64,000 bases of DNA from Rhizophagus clarus (GCA_015698045.1 BLAL01000053.1:1552501-1616500); one strand, 5' to 3'. Counted from the first letter of the stretch, positions 27,739 to 38,864 are shown. Made by a program: numbers and translations. The notes: a model not told the origin generated them from the letters alone.

Positions 27739-27935
27739 TAAATTAATTTGCGGTGCTATTTTTTGCGCATGCTTTGAATTACTTTGAATTACGTTGTCCG
27801 AAATAAATTATCCGCTACAATTGACTTCGATTATTTTGTAATAAAAATCCTTGTTCACACAAAACAAATTTTTTGTTTTTCTCACCTTTTTTTTATTGGT
27901 CAAATTTTTATTAATAATATCGAATTATCCTATAG

Positions 27936-28190
27936 ATTATGTATTTACAACGTAATAGTATTGTATATGATCCAATTCCAATATTTTCTTTAATATCCGC
28001 TGGTGTTTCAATTATATTTAGTCTTATTGGAAGAACATTTGATGCTTTATATTATAAAATACCTTTCTCTGAAAAAAAAAATGTTGGACATGAGGAACTT
28101 ACAAATATCATTGAAATAACTTCAAATAAGAGTATCGAAATAATTGAAAATCAATTAGGAAAGGATGATGATATTGTAGAAATTACATAA
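27936..28190 (+). CDS. Intact tandem copy 2 of the terminal exon (possible alternative last exon)
   Basis: It has an acceptor AG at 27934-27935 and the same 255-nt length and phase as exon 10 of the upstream gene. It begins I-M-Y-L-Q-R instead of V-M-Y-L-Q-R and changes a few residues of the acidic tail (E-L-T-N for E-P-T-D; D-I-V-E-I-T for D-T-I-E-I-T). Splicing from the exon 9 donor (27095) would give a full-length protein. There is no evidence of an independent promoter. Confidence 0.5.
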   Translation: MMYLQRNSIVYDPIPIFSLISAGVSIIFSLIGRTFDALYYKIPFSEKKNVGHEELTNIIEITSNKSIEIIENQLGKDDDIVEIT

Positions 28191-28678
28191 GGGTTTTTTT
28201 TCTTACATTATTGTTACATTATTATTATTTTCCTCTTATTTTTCTTTCCTTTTTTTTTAAAAAAAAAACAAGGAAATAGACAATTCAGTAGGTTTTAAAA
28301 ATAAAGACTATTTCAATTATTGTTAATAAAAAAGGTACCGGAAAAAGTTTTTTTCGACGTTTTTCATATAGAACAATTCAAACTTTTCTTTCATAGTTAG
28401 TTTCATATTAAATTGGGCGTTTTGTTTACTTTTGCATCATACCTTATGTATTTATTTTTTTTTTTTTTTTTTTTTTTTGTAAATTAATTTGCGGTGCTAT
28501 TTTTTGCGCATGCTTTGAATTACTTTGAATTACGTTGTCCGAAATAAATTATCCGCTACAATTGACTTCGATTATTTTGTAATAAAAATCCTTGTTCACA
28601 CATAAAACAATTTTTTTGTTTTTCTCACCTTTTTTTTATTGGTCAAATTTTTATTAATAATATCGAATTATCCTATAG

Positions 28679-28891
28679 ATTATGTATTTACAACGTAATA
28701 GTATTGTATATGATCCAATTCCAATATCTTCTTTAATATCCGCTGGTGTTTCAATTATATTTAGTCTTATTGGAAGAACATTTGATGCTTTATATTATAA
28801 AATACCTTTCTCTGAAAAAAAAAATGTTGGACATGAGGAACTTACAAATATCATTGAAATAACTTCAAATAAGAGTATCGAAATAATTTAA
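28679..28891 (+). pseudogene. Tandem copy 3 of the terminal exon, truncated by a stop
   Basis: It has the same acceptor context (AG at 28677-28678). A TAA at 28889-28891 replaces the GAA codon in the I-E-I-I-E-N stretch (G to T), removing the last 14 residues of the acidic tail. The membrane segment is intact, so as an alternative last exon it would encode a slightly shorter C-terminus. Confidence 0.6.
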
Positions 28892-29419
28892 AATCAATTA
28901 GGAAAGGATGATGATATTATAGAAATTACATAAGGGTTTTTTTTCTTACATTATTGTTACATTATTATTATTTTCCTCTTATTTTTCTTTCCTTTTTTTT
29001 TTTTAAAAAAAACAAGGAAATAGACAATTTAGTAGGTTTTAAAAATAAAGACTATTTCAATTATTGTTAATAAAAAGGTACCGGAAAAAGTTTTTTTTGA
29101 CGTTTTTCATATAGAACAATTCAAACTTTTCTTTCATAGTTAGTTTCATATTAAATTGGGCGTTTTGATTATTTTTGCATCACACCTTATGTATTTTTTT
29201 TTTTTTTTGTAAACCAATTTGCTGTGCTTTTTTTTGCGCATGCTTTGAATTACTTTGAATTACTTTGAATTACGTTGTCCGAAATAAATTATCCGCTACA
29301 ATTGAACTCGATTATTTTGTAATAAAAATCCTTGTTCACGCATAAAACTCAATTTTTTTTTTCCTCACCTTTTTTTTCACTGGTCAAATTTTTAATAATA
29401 ATATCGAATTATCCTATAG

Positions 29420-29578
29420 ATTATGTATTTACAACGTAATAGTATTGTATATGATCCAATTCCAATATTTTCTTTAATATCCGCTGGTGTTTCAATTATA
29501 TTTAGTCTTATTGGAAGAACATTTGATGCTTTATATTATAAAATACCTTCTCTGAAAAAAAAAAAATGTTGGACATGA
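29420..29578 (+). pseudogene. Tandem copy 4 of the terminal exon, frameshifted
   Basis: The acceptor AG is at 29418-29419. A T is missing in the CCTTTCTCTG stretch and the following A-run differs in length, so the frame ends at a TGA at 29576-29578, right after the last membrane segment. The acidic tail is lost and the downstream codons are further changed by indels. It is the most diverged unit. Confidence 0.6.
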
Positions 29579-30090
29579 GGAACCTACAAATATTATTGAA
29601 ATAACTTCAAATACAAGAGTATCGAAATAATTGAAAATCAATTAGGAAAGGATGGTGATACTATATACATAAGGGGGTTTTTTCTTACATTATTGTTACA
29701 TTGTTATTATTTTCCTCTTATTTTTCTTTCCTTTTTTTCTTTTTTTTTAAAAAAAACAAGGAAATAGACAATTCAGTAGGTTTTACAAATAAAGACTATT
29801 TCAATTATTGTTAATAAAAAGATACCGGAAAAAGTTTTTTTCGACGTTTTTCATATAGAACAATTCAAACTTTTCTTTCATAGTTAGTTTCATATTAAAT
29901 TGGGCGTTTTGTTTACTTTTGCATCACACCTTATGTATTTTTTTTTTTTTTTTTTTTTTTGTAAACCAATTTGCTGTGCTTTTTTTTGCGCATGCTTTGA
30001 ATTACTTTGAATTACGTTGTCCGAAATAAATTATCCGCTACAATTGAAATTCAATCATTTTGTAATAAAAATCCTTATTCACACATAAAA

Positions 30091-30800
30091 CTTTAATTAT
30101 CAATTTGTACATTATTATTGATCAAGCGATTATTTCTTTATCATGTATTTATAGAAAGGATCTAACAAAATATATATGACGGTATTATTATTTGTTACAC
30201 AAAAATAAAATCTTCAACAAGGAAGTTGATTGTAACTCTTTTATGATCTAAAATTAGAAATTAGTATTAAAAAAATATCCAATTTCTTATTTTCCTTTTT
30301 TAAAAAAATTGATAATGAGTCCTAAAATACTATTCTAAAAACAAACTTATCCAATTGCCCTTTTAAAAAACAAAGCCAGATAAATCAATTGTTTTGAAAT
30401 TGCGTTGAATATTTAAAGACAAAAGAGATAAGGATTAAAATAGAAAAATTATAATTATTGAAGTTAAATTACAAATAAAAAAAAAAAAACTAAATTTTAT
30501 TGTTCATACTTGATAGGAGAACTCTAATTAAAAAAAAATGATCATTTTAATAAAGTAATTTCGGCTCTGAATAAAATAGTTCATTTTGTTGATCATTTAA
30601 GGAAATATAATAATATATAAAAAAAAAAGAATATATAAGTGGCTGTTTCCCACCTGCAAAAAACGTCACTTAATTCTGAGAATTAATACTCTTTTTTTTT
30701 AAAAAAAAAAAAAAAATAAAATAAATAAATAAGATAATAAAGTGAGAGAGAAAAAAAACCTCAAAAATTTTAAATTTCCAAATTAATCCTAAAAACAAAG
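30091..30800. other. Intergenic; promoter side of the small secreted peptide gene
   Basis: A+T-rich with many A-runs and no supported ORF. The segment just upstream of 30801 (A-rich, AAACAAAG before the ATG) resembles an ordinary fungal start context. Confidence 0.4.
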
Positions 30801-31074
30801 ATGAATTCGCGTCAAATCTTCTTCGCTTTTTTGATCATGCTTATGGCTGTTATCGTAACAGCTTCTCCTTTGAGTCCTGAAAAGAGGTAAATAATAAATA
30901 CGATATTATTAATACTTTTTGAAAATCAATGAAAGAAATCTTAATATTAATTTATTAATTTTTATTGATTCATATTATAGATATGCTCAAAAAAACGGAG
31001 ATTCGGAAAACATCGATGGTAAAGTCAAAGCTGATTTCGAACCAGTTTTGAAAGGTGGTGGTGATCCATTTTAA
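30801..31074 (+). CDS. Small secreted peptide precursor with Lys-Arg site (59 aa, two exons)
   Basis: Exon 1 is 30801-30886, the intron 30887-30980 (GTAAAT...TTATAG), exon 2 30981-31074; the Arg codon is split by the intron. Residues 1-22 or so are a signal peptide (hydrophobic I-F-F-A-F-L-I-M-L-M-A-V-I-V, then T-A-S-P). A dibasic E-K-R at about residues 27-29 fits Kex2 cleavage and would release a peptide of about 30 residues starting Y-A-Q-K-N-G-D and ending K-G-G-G-D-P-F. Signal peptide plus propeptide plus KR fits fungal peptide pheromones and effector-like secreted peptides. The intron falls exactly at the processing site. No cysteines. Role unknown. Confidence 0.75.
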
Positions 31075-32000
31075 GCTTTTGACTTAACTTTGTCCATAAA
31101 AGATTATATGCAGCCAAATGTTTTGTATATTAGAAACCTTTTTTTTTTATTATAAAGCATTATTTACATTTACACTTTGCATTACTATTAAAGCATGACA
31201 TTAATAATTGAATCGTATTATATTATAAGGAATATCACATTATAATAGAACATTTTAATACAATTAGTCAATCTCGATCTCAAATTTCATTTCATTTCAA
31301 TTAACTTCATTTCTCTTAAGGAAAACAAGAAATATAGTGTTTGTAAAACTTCAATATTAGGTTTTCTTTATAATTTATATCGTGTTAATTATTAATTTCT
31401 ATTTAATAAAATATTTGATCATACAAATTATCTTTAAATGATTGAACTAATTATATTCACTGATAAGCGAACCTTTTATCTCCCACAACCGGTAAAATAT
31501 AGTATGCCAAAAATGTTATTCTGTTTCGTGTAACATAAAAAATGACATGTGACTGCTGGATCTACCTTAGCCGGTTTAATCCCTAAAAAGCCCGTGAATC
31601 TAGAAACAAAAAAAAACCTCACCTGAGATCCTTTTTTAAGTTAAAACTCTCCGACTTTTTCATAAATACATATGATTTTCAGATCTTCGGATAAACGGTA
31701 TATTTTTATTATCCTACTGACGTTAGCGCATTCAAATTACGTGTATAGGTTAATCACACATTAATCCGTTTTTGAATAGGAACTAGAATATGCGCTTATT
31801 TAGGGGACTTCATCCCCCTATGATATATGAGTATATATGCCGTACCTAGTACTCGTTTATTGGATTTATTGGATGTAAAAATAATTAACAAAAACTATAA
31901 TCGCACCAATGGTGTTAAACACCACATCACATGTTTATATGTTACACACCTAATCAGTTAGATAGATGCGATTTATTTTAATTATTTTTCTTGTTAATTT
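31075..32000. other. Intergenic
   Basis: It contains the 3' UTR of the small peptide gene and then A+T-rich sequence. A TATATATGCCG motif lies near 31834 and could serve the decayed gene that follows. Nothing else is supported. Confidence 0.35.
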
Positions 32001-32339
32001 TTTAGGTGCGGCTTTAGACATGTAGAATTTTGGTAGGGATTACGAAAAGTTTTTTTTATTGAATTTTTTTCTTTTATCAAATGTTCTACTTACATTTCAG
32101 TTTTCTTTTTTTAGGTAGCTGGACCTTCAGACGTGTGAGGATTCAGTAAGGAAAGGAACATTTTTTTTAAATTGACTTTAACAACACGTTCCTAACATTT
32201 CAATTATTTTTCTTTTTGTTTATTAAACAGTAGATTCTGATTTCAAAGTACCGGTAATAGGTAAGCTTTTTTCTGCATTTATTTTCCTTTTTCTTATTCT
32301 TTATTAACTTGCTTGTTTTTTTTTAGACTTTAGTTCCAT

Positions 32340-33180
32340 TTTGGCAGAAATCGAAGTGAGTTTTACTTTTTTTCTTCTTTTTGTTTGTTCTTTTGTTCTT
32401 TTACTAATCTTTTTATCTCTTTTTTAGATTCAAGTGAGTCTACTTTGTCTCTTTCTCTTATTATTTTATTTTCTTTTAAGATGATATTAACTGTTTTCTT
32501 TTTATATTTTATGGGTGGGTGTTTCGGTATCTTTCATTTTTTTCCCTTTATTTCTCTTACTTTGCCTTTATCCCTTTTGTTGGTTTTGTTGATTTTATTT
32601 TTTTGTTAATTCTTGTTTCTTTCATTGATCCTTATCTCTTTCATTAATCCTTTTCTTGTTTCTTTTGTTAATTCTTGTTTCTTTCATTGATCCTTATCTC
32701 TTTCATTAATCCTTTTCTTGTTTCTTTTGTTAATTCTTGTTTCTTTCATTGATCCTTATCTCTTTCATTAATCCTTTTCTTGTTTCTTTTGTTGATTTGT
32801 TTCTTGTCTCCTTCAATGATCTTTGACTTCTTTTCCATGATCTTTGTTTTTTTCCATGATCTTTGGCTTCTTTCATTGATCTTTGGCTTCTTTTGTTACT
32901 TTTTTGTTCCTTTGTTGATTTATTCCTCCTTTGCTCCTTTTTTCTTTTTCATTTGCCATTTATTTCTTTCATTCCTTTTTCACTACCCATTGTTTCTTTT
33001 ATTCCTTTTAATTCCCTTTTGCTTTTTTCATTCATTCTTATTCTTTCTTCGTTTCTCTTGTTCCTACTTCATTTCCTTTGTCCATTTTCATGTATCTTTC
33101 CTTTCTCTTTTATTCTTCCTTTGTCTTCTTTATTGTTCTATTTTATTGTATTTTCCCGTTCTTTCTTATATATTGCAGTG
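32340..33180 (+). repeat. Polypyrimidine tract with 62-bp tandem repeats
   Basis: The + strand is almost purely T and C for about 800 bp. At 32606-32790 three head-to-tail copies of a 62-bp unit occur (TTAATTCTTGTTTCTTTCAT at 32606, 32668 and 32730). ORFs of 144 and 111 codons here are by-products of the low complexity (F, L and S only). The tract lies inside the long intron of the decayed coiled-coil gene. Confidence 0.85.
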
Positions 33181-33239
33181 CATTCTATTTTTTTATAAAA
33201 TTATGTATAAATAAAATCATAAATTAGCCAATAAAATTT

Positions 33240-34330
33240 TTTTATAAATCACATGATTGTGGTGTTGAGCAATGTCGATAATTAATAAAAAAAAATGTTA
33301 AATCATTCTTATTAAAAAGATTAAAATAAAACTAATATTATTTTTATTAAAAGTAAATAATAAAAATGATTAATAAAATTATTTTTATTAAACTATCAAT
33401 AGAAAAGTATTAATATCATTTTTACTTTAATATAAAAGTATTTATATCATTTTTGTCAAAAAAAGATTAATAAAAAGTGACTAATATTGTTTTTTTGCTA
33501 AATGATTACGCATTTTTTTTTATTAAAATTACTTAAATTAATTTGTTTTAATTATTTACTTGATAAAAATTAATAATGTAACAAATGCTTTAGCAGTTTA
33601 TTTATTAAACTGGATAATTAAAAAATATTAATTTTTTTATTGATTTATTCTATTAGACTGAAATAATTAATTTATTTTTCTAATGGATTAATAATGCTTA
33701 TTTTTAACAGATAAATATTTTTTTAACAGGTTAATAATTCATTTTTTTTAATGGATTAATTTTTTTAACTGGTTAATAATTCTTTTTTTCCCAGATTAAA
33801 TAATTTATTTTTTTTTTAAAAAAAATAATTTTTAGTGGTTTTAAATTGAATACTTTAATTTCTTTTACCTTTTCTTTATGATTTATTAAATCGAATAGTT
33901 AAGTTTATTTAATTTTTTTTAACAGTTTATTAAACTATATAAATCAAAAAATCAATTTTATTTTTTTTTTAATGATTTATTTAAACTGGATAATTAAATT
34001 ATTAGCTTATAATCAGATAATTAAAAAAAAATAATTTATTTTTTAGTGATCAATTAAACCAGATAGTTAAAAAAAAATTTTTTTGATTTTATTAAACTAA
34101 ATAACTTGAAATTATAATTTTGTGCTGTTAAGTTGAATGATTCAGTAATAATTATTCTTTTAACGGTTTATGGACTAAAAATTTTAAGTAAATAAATTGA
34201 ATAAAATTAATTTTTTTAGAGATTTTTTAACTACTTAATACTTAATTTAACGGTTTATTAAATCAATAATTAAAAAATTTATTTATTAAACCAAATTTCT
34301 GGTTTAAAAAAAAAAAATAATTTATTTGTT
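33240..34330. repeat. Degenerate A+T-rich tandem repeat
   Basis: A word close to GTTTATTAAACTGGATAATT recurs about every 50-90 bp, separated by T- and A-runs, in many diverged copies (for example near 33597, 33880, 33975, 34060 and 34245). It has no coding potential and forms the second half of the long intron. Confidence 0.6.
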
Positions 34331-35128
34331 ATTATTCAGGTAAAAGAACTGTTAAGAAATAAATTATTGAAAGTAAGCTATTTTTTTTAATGATTTTAAG
34401 TTAAATAACGAGACCTTTACTGAATTTGACGATAAGCTCACCGCAAAAGTTGACACAAGTATTTCCAATTTTAAATCCATATTCATTGCGGAAATCAGTA
34501 AAATTTATACCAAATCGATGGTAAACTTACTGCGGAAGCTGAAAAGATCAAGACACGTGATGATGACTTCACTAGGGAGGCGCAGAAAATTTTTTCAATG
34601 GTCAATAACATAACTACGAAAGTTAATAATATCGAAGAAGCCTGCTGTAATGAATTTAGCAGAATTAATGTTGTTATCGAAGTTCTCCAAAACAAAATAA
34701 ATCAACATTACGCAGTAGTTCAAAGATCCGATTTTGACCAACAAAGTGTGTCCAATGAATCTGAAGCTAATTCGACCAATGAATCTGAAACTAATTCGTG
34801 AGGCTCTTCAAGTAATTCATCTCCAAGCTCTTCTTTTGGAAGTTCCAATTTATCTGGAATTTTAGATATTACTTCAGACATTAAAATTCGCTTTAAACAA
34901 CACTTTGATCGACTTATGAAGGTGAGGAATTATACTTTTGATGAGATGTGCTTCTCGGTAGTAGTTGATATTCGTAGTCTTGGAGGAAATATTAAGATTT
35001 CAACAGTCAAAAGTTTTTATAATGGTCTTAGTGGTAGTAATGTTAGCACAATTAATCAGATAAACGCATGGGTAGCTAGTTTCAATAATAATGCGGAGTA
35101 GTGAGAAGGAACCGCCATATTATGGTCC

Positions 35129-35213
35129 AGGGGCCGGCGTGATTCCTCCCTTTAAACGAGATCTACTCCAATATCTTTTATTTAGTTTCATTTTTACTTA
35201 GTCAGCCGGCCCT
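35129..35213 (+). terminator. G+C-rich inverted repeat in a 3' region
   Basis: AGGGCCGGC (35130-35138) and GCCGGCCCT (35205-35213) are perfect 9-bp inverted arms about 66 bp apart, just after the stop of the decayed gene, in otherwise A+T-rich DNA. They could fold in the 3' UTR or be the ends of a tiny inserted sequence. AATAAAG-like signals follow at about 35240. Confidence 0.3.
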
Positions 35214-35357
35214 TTCTCATGTATTACTTTACAAAAATATAATAAAGAATTTACTTTGAATTTTTAAATGTGTATGTTTGTTTTATGTGTACTGTATATA
35301 TTCATAAATATAAATCGTGTGAATTTTAACTAGTGCCACATAAGACCTCACTTTATT

Positions 35358-35924
35358 TTAAAAAACTGTTTCTGAAACATAGCAACATACAAGCAACAAA
35401 ATATAATTAATTATTTTTTTTTTTTTCACAAAAGTAATATTTAAATTTCTGCTCAAGCAGTCGTACAATCCATCAATATCGGCTTTGGCTGTATCAATAT
35501 CAGAGTGAATTTTTTTTAATTCCTTTCCATTACTTTCACGGTATTTTTCGAATTCTAATGCAGTTACAACTTCAACTGACACAGGAGGTGCTTCTACTTT
35601 AAAAAATAAGTTTAATAAGGGATGATACGAGGAAGTCAGTTATTGTAATTACTAACCTTGTTTTTCTTTGAGTCTCTCAACTAACTCCATAATCCTTTCT
35701 GCGGGACCGGGTTTGAGCTCATAAGGGTCATTTCTACGGGTAAGTTTTTCTTCAGTTAAACGGAGAAAGAACCATCCATTGACATCTTGATCTTGTAACT
35801 TATTAATATCATCCTCTTTAAAATCCGAACCGTTCATATGCTTCTCAAGATAATTTCTAACATGCTTCGGAGACCACTCTTGAATGTTATTGGGGGCTTT
35901 GTCAGCCATCATTGGATTACCCAT
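35358..35924 (-). CDS. SAM-like domain protein (about 168 aa, two exons)
   Basis: Exon 1 is 35657-35924, the intron 35597-35656 (GTTAGT...TTAAAG), exon 2 35358-35596. Residues about 14-85 look like a SAM domain. They run from I-Q-E-W-S-P-K-H-V-R-N-Y-L through I-N-K-L-Q-D-Q-D-V-N-G-W-F-F-L to L-T-E-E-K-L and the closing helix P-G-P-A-E-R-I-M-E-L. A charged helix with a possible short coiled coil follows, and the end is hydrophobic (Y-I-L-L-L-V-C-C-Y-V). A run of 12 A in exon 2 may be an indel site. Start chosen at 35924 (M-G-N-P-M-M); an in-frame Met at 36068 would add a hydrophobic leader that does not look native. SAM domains mediate protein-protein or RNA contacts; the partner is unknown. 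Confidence 0.65.
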
Positions 35925-36551
35925 TTTTCGGAATAACTGTCTATTTATATATAAAACTAATATATGGAATAAATGTGGATCGATCACAAAAACAAAAAAA
36001 AATCGATTCAAAGACCCTTTTATGTTAAGAAATCGGAGTAATAGTTTATACTGAATGAAAATCAGCATCCCGAATCATGATCATGGCTAAATTATCCCAA
36101 AACTTTATTACAAGCGATATTACGATTTTGTATAACCAGCTATCATGTCAATAGGCGATGAAAGAAGTTCACTGCACCACAACGTAGGCGTAAGTTAGAG
36201 AAATTCTTGTTAGCTGACTTTGACACCCAGCTTTAATTTTCCACCTTTATCAATTATAGCAGGTTGGACAGATATTCACGGAAAATACATTAAAAATAAA
36301 CAATATTCATGACAGAATTTAATTCGAACGAATTATTCTAACGAAAATTTGACTACATTATTAAAATTCTGTGGAACAAAAGCTTGTTGTAAATTACAAA
36401 TAATGATGTAAGATGATTTATTGATGACAAAACATAAATCAGTAAAACAATCACTAGATTTAAAAAATATATACAGTATATTGATTGTTGGTTTTGCTTT
36501 TGGAGCTTATTAATTTTACGCCACCTTTCAAACCTTTCTAAAAAACGAAAT
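35925..36551. other. Intergenic between divergent genes
   Basis: It lies between the minus-strand SAM-like gene and the plus-strand protease-like gene and should hold both promoters. No further gene is supported. Confidence 0.4.
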
Positions 36552-37720
36552 ATGCCAAACTTATCGTGGTTCAAAGAACGTGCAAAATCTATCAAGAGAA
36601 TTATTATCAGTGATAATAAGAATAAAACTAAATCAGATTCAAGTGTTAATGTGTCAAATGATAAAATATCTAAAGACGAAATAGTTAGGAGACAAACAAA
36701 TCAGTTTGTTCCCGAATCAGGTTCAAGTATTAATGTGTCAAGGTTTATTCCCGAATCAGTTTCTGGTTTGTAATTTCTACTTTCATTTGTTATGTTCTAT
36801 TGAAGTACTATATGTTAACAATGCAAGTTCACTACAGATAAAAATGAAATAAGTGACGAGAGCCTCGACAAATTTGTCAAAAGGCTAGAAATTGATCAAT
36901 TCCTCACTTACAGCAAGTATAATAAAAATGACCTAAAAAAATTCTACGGTACATAAAAAAATCTGATCTCGGCATGATTACATTTCTTTGCTAACTCCTT
37001 TTTATATAGACTTCGCCGGTGACAATTTCGAATGGCCAGTCACCATGAAAGTCCCCGAACGTCGAGTAATAATCAACCACATTATTCGATATAACAAAGA
37101 AATCGGTCAAGAGCTTGCAAAAAATGCAATTGCTTTTCGCCGACTTTATGAAGAAAACAAAATTGATCCTACTAAAGGATCACATGTTTTAATAGTAAAC
37201 GGAGAAATAAAAAGCTATGAAAATGAATTTTCATGGGAGAAATATAGAGAACTCGATGAAAAATATCCAGGTATATACTTCGTACCTACTATCGAAAAAC
37301 CCATTGTTCTGCGTAGAGTTGAGGCGCGTAATGATGAAAAAGAAAAGTCGTGGGTGGTTTGTGTTTACAGTTTGTATACAATCAGGTCATTTAATGGTTT
37401 ATAATAATATATCACTGAGAATTGCTTTTGCAAAATGATATTAGGTTAACATCTGGCTTCGTGACCAAAATGATGATGTCGTTGATGATGGATACAGCAT
37501 GATTATTGATTCGGGATCGACAATGACAGTAATTCCGGATCATTTAAGAAAAAAATTACGTGATCCGAACATAGGTTGGTCAAAAGTATGTAAGTATTCC
37601 AGTGGTTACGCTGATGGAGAACGTGGGATCTCAAAATTGGAGACGGGAAAAAATGGACTAATTGGCACAGTACAAATGAAATCTATTCCTGGGAACAAGA
37701 TTCTGATAATGACGGGTTGA
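36552..37720 (+). pseudogene. DSG-motif aspartic-protease-like gene, frameshifted near its 3' end
   Basis: Exons 36552-36765, 36838-36948, 37010-37356 and 37445-37720, in phase. As read it encodes about 315 aa. The N-terminus is basic and S/N-rich. Exon 4 has W-L-R-D-Q followed by M-I-I-D-S-G-S-T-M-T-V-I-P at about residue 243, the D-[ST]-G active-site pattern of retropepsin/pepsin-type aspartic proteases. The frame ends at a TGA at 37718. A different frame downstream carries what looks like the true continuation (W-D-L-K-I-G-D-G, W-T-N-W, E-I-Y-S-W, then L-I-G-Y-D-V-L-D). Its W-x-x-x-x-G-D-G and G-Y-D-V-L motifs suggest a small indel near 37615-37630. Only one DSG motif is present, so activity would need a dimer or a second lobe. 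Possibly a domesticated retroelement-type protease; the family is not certain. Confidence 0.6.
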
Positions 37721-37955
37721 TAGGATACGATGTTTTAGATAATATCGCACACATAAAACGAATTCATCAACCTTATACTTTCTCAAGAATAATGAAAAAA
37801 TTTTCGTGCATTAATTTCATTTTATTTTTCATGGCTTCTTTTTTCATTTTTTTTTTTCATTTTATTTTATATATATAAAATAAGCTAGATTTCTGTAAAT
37901 AGTTTATATATAGCTGGCAAATAATAATAAAAACACAATTACCATGGCTAGTTTG

Positions 37956-38451
37956 CTAATTAATTGCAAAAAAGTAAGCTGAAGACATTTGCAACAATAT
38001 ATATACATGAGGATGAGATTGTACAATATCCGATATCCACTGTTTTAATTTATTACATAACCTATCCACAAATATTAAGCAATGATTCTGTGGTTTCAGA
38101 GAGTGATTTACTCGGAATTTATTACATCTCTTTGCGATTTTAGTAATAGAATCTTCAATTAAGCATTTATTATTAAAAACATTGAGATAGATCAAGTTGG
38201 AGTACGCGAAGCCGTAACTAGATTTAAATCTAGACGGATTATGTTTGGACTATTTTTTTATCTCATTTGAAAAGTAATAATGTGGTACCGCAGACCTGTT
38301 TAAGATTTTTATATATCAGATATGTTTTATGCCATAAAATTGGATCAGCGCATATAGACCGAAGTCTAGAGACAAGCAAAGTCGGATATAATGCGTTATC
38401 TTTGGCTAAGAAATTAAAAATCTTATTTAGTAGTTGTAAAGCGAGTGCCAC
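37956..38451 (-). pseudogene. F-box/LRR-type protein relic
   Basis: On the minus strand, 38451-38263 reads L-L-N-K-I-F-N-F-L-A-K-D-N-A-L-Y-P-T-L-L and then V-S-R and D-P-I-L-W-H. This matches the F-box pattern (L-x-x-I-F-x-x-L...L-x-x-V-S-R-x-W...P-x-L-W), although the Trp after VSR is changed. After stops, 38195-37956 contains L-N-V-F-N-N...I-T-K-I-A-K-R-C, which is leucine-rich-repeat-like. Intact members of such F-box/LRR families are several hundred residues long, so this is a deleted, broken copy. Confidence 0.5.
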
Positions 38452-38864
38452 TATTTATCGAGATCAACAGTAATCAACAAAATATTGCGCAATTTTATTT
38501 TTAAGTATAATCGATCAATCTATTGGCAAAGTGCCAGACAGCGAGATGGCTGAAAGATACAATGAATTTATCAAAGAATACGGATTAAGGAATTGCATTG
38601 GCGTATTGAAATTGGGGGATGTCTGGGATGGTCTTTTTTGCAAATCAAACCATATTGGAAAACAAAGGTGGTCAAGCGCTGGAGAGAAAAATACTTAAAC
38701 AATCATCCTTCAATCAAAGATCTTCTGGACAGGGAGATAAAATAATTTTTGAAAAATATATTGCTATAGTCTTTTTTATGAGAAAAAAGTAATTTTAAGT
38801 CTGTAGAATTGCACGATACAATTCATCTTCTTTGGGAAATAGGTACTATTGGTAGGGATGGTAG

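Larger units (their letters stand above)
27105..30090 (+). repeat. Four-unit tandem duplication carrying a terminal exon and its 3' UTR
   Basis: A unit of about 740-757 bp is present four times, with equivalent ATG-containing points at 27182, 27939, 28682 and 29423. Each unit has the 3' end of an intron with an acceptor (ATCCYATAG), the terminal-exon ORF, a 3' UTR with ATAAAGACTATTTCAATTA, and a T-homopolymer of variable length. Units 2-4 lie downstream of the gene's own last exon. Divergence between units is low, so the duplication looks recent or homogenised. Confidence 0.9.
32010..35101 (+). pseudogene. Decayed multi-exon coiled-coil gene with 6-nt microexon
   Basis: In-phase exons can be traced: 32231-32260, 32327-32355, 32428-32433 (6 nt, codons Ile-Gln, between TTTTTTAG and GTGAGT), 34340-34372 and 34401-35101. 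Joined, they read continuously through I-L-A-E-I-E, I-Q, V-K-E-L-L-R and L-N-N-E-T-F into a long heptad-like coiled coil. Two exon-like blocks further upstream (about 32010-32035 and 32117-32147) resemble each other and contain stops. The main exon has a one-base deletion near 34515 and an in-frame TGA at 34799-34801. After that comes an S/N-rich linker and a conserved-looking C-terminal domain, with I-R-S-L-G-G-N-I-K-I-S-T-V and S-T-I-N-Q-I-N-A-W-V, possibly helix-turn-helix-like. Family not recognised. The intron 32434-34339 is 1.9 kb, far longer than any other here. Confidence 0.6.

Noticed and set aside
32780..33214. ORFs of 144 and 111 codons on the + strand
   Set aside because: They consist almost only of F, L, S, I and P and arise from the polypyrimidine tract; two frames are open at once, which is typical of low-complexity DNA.
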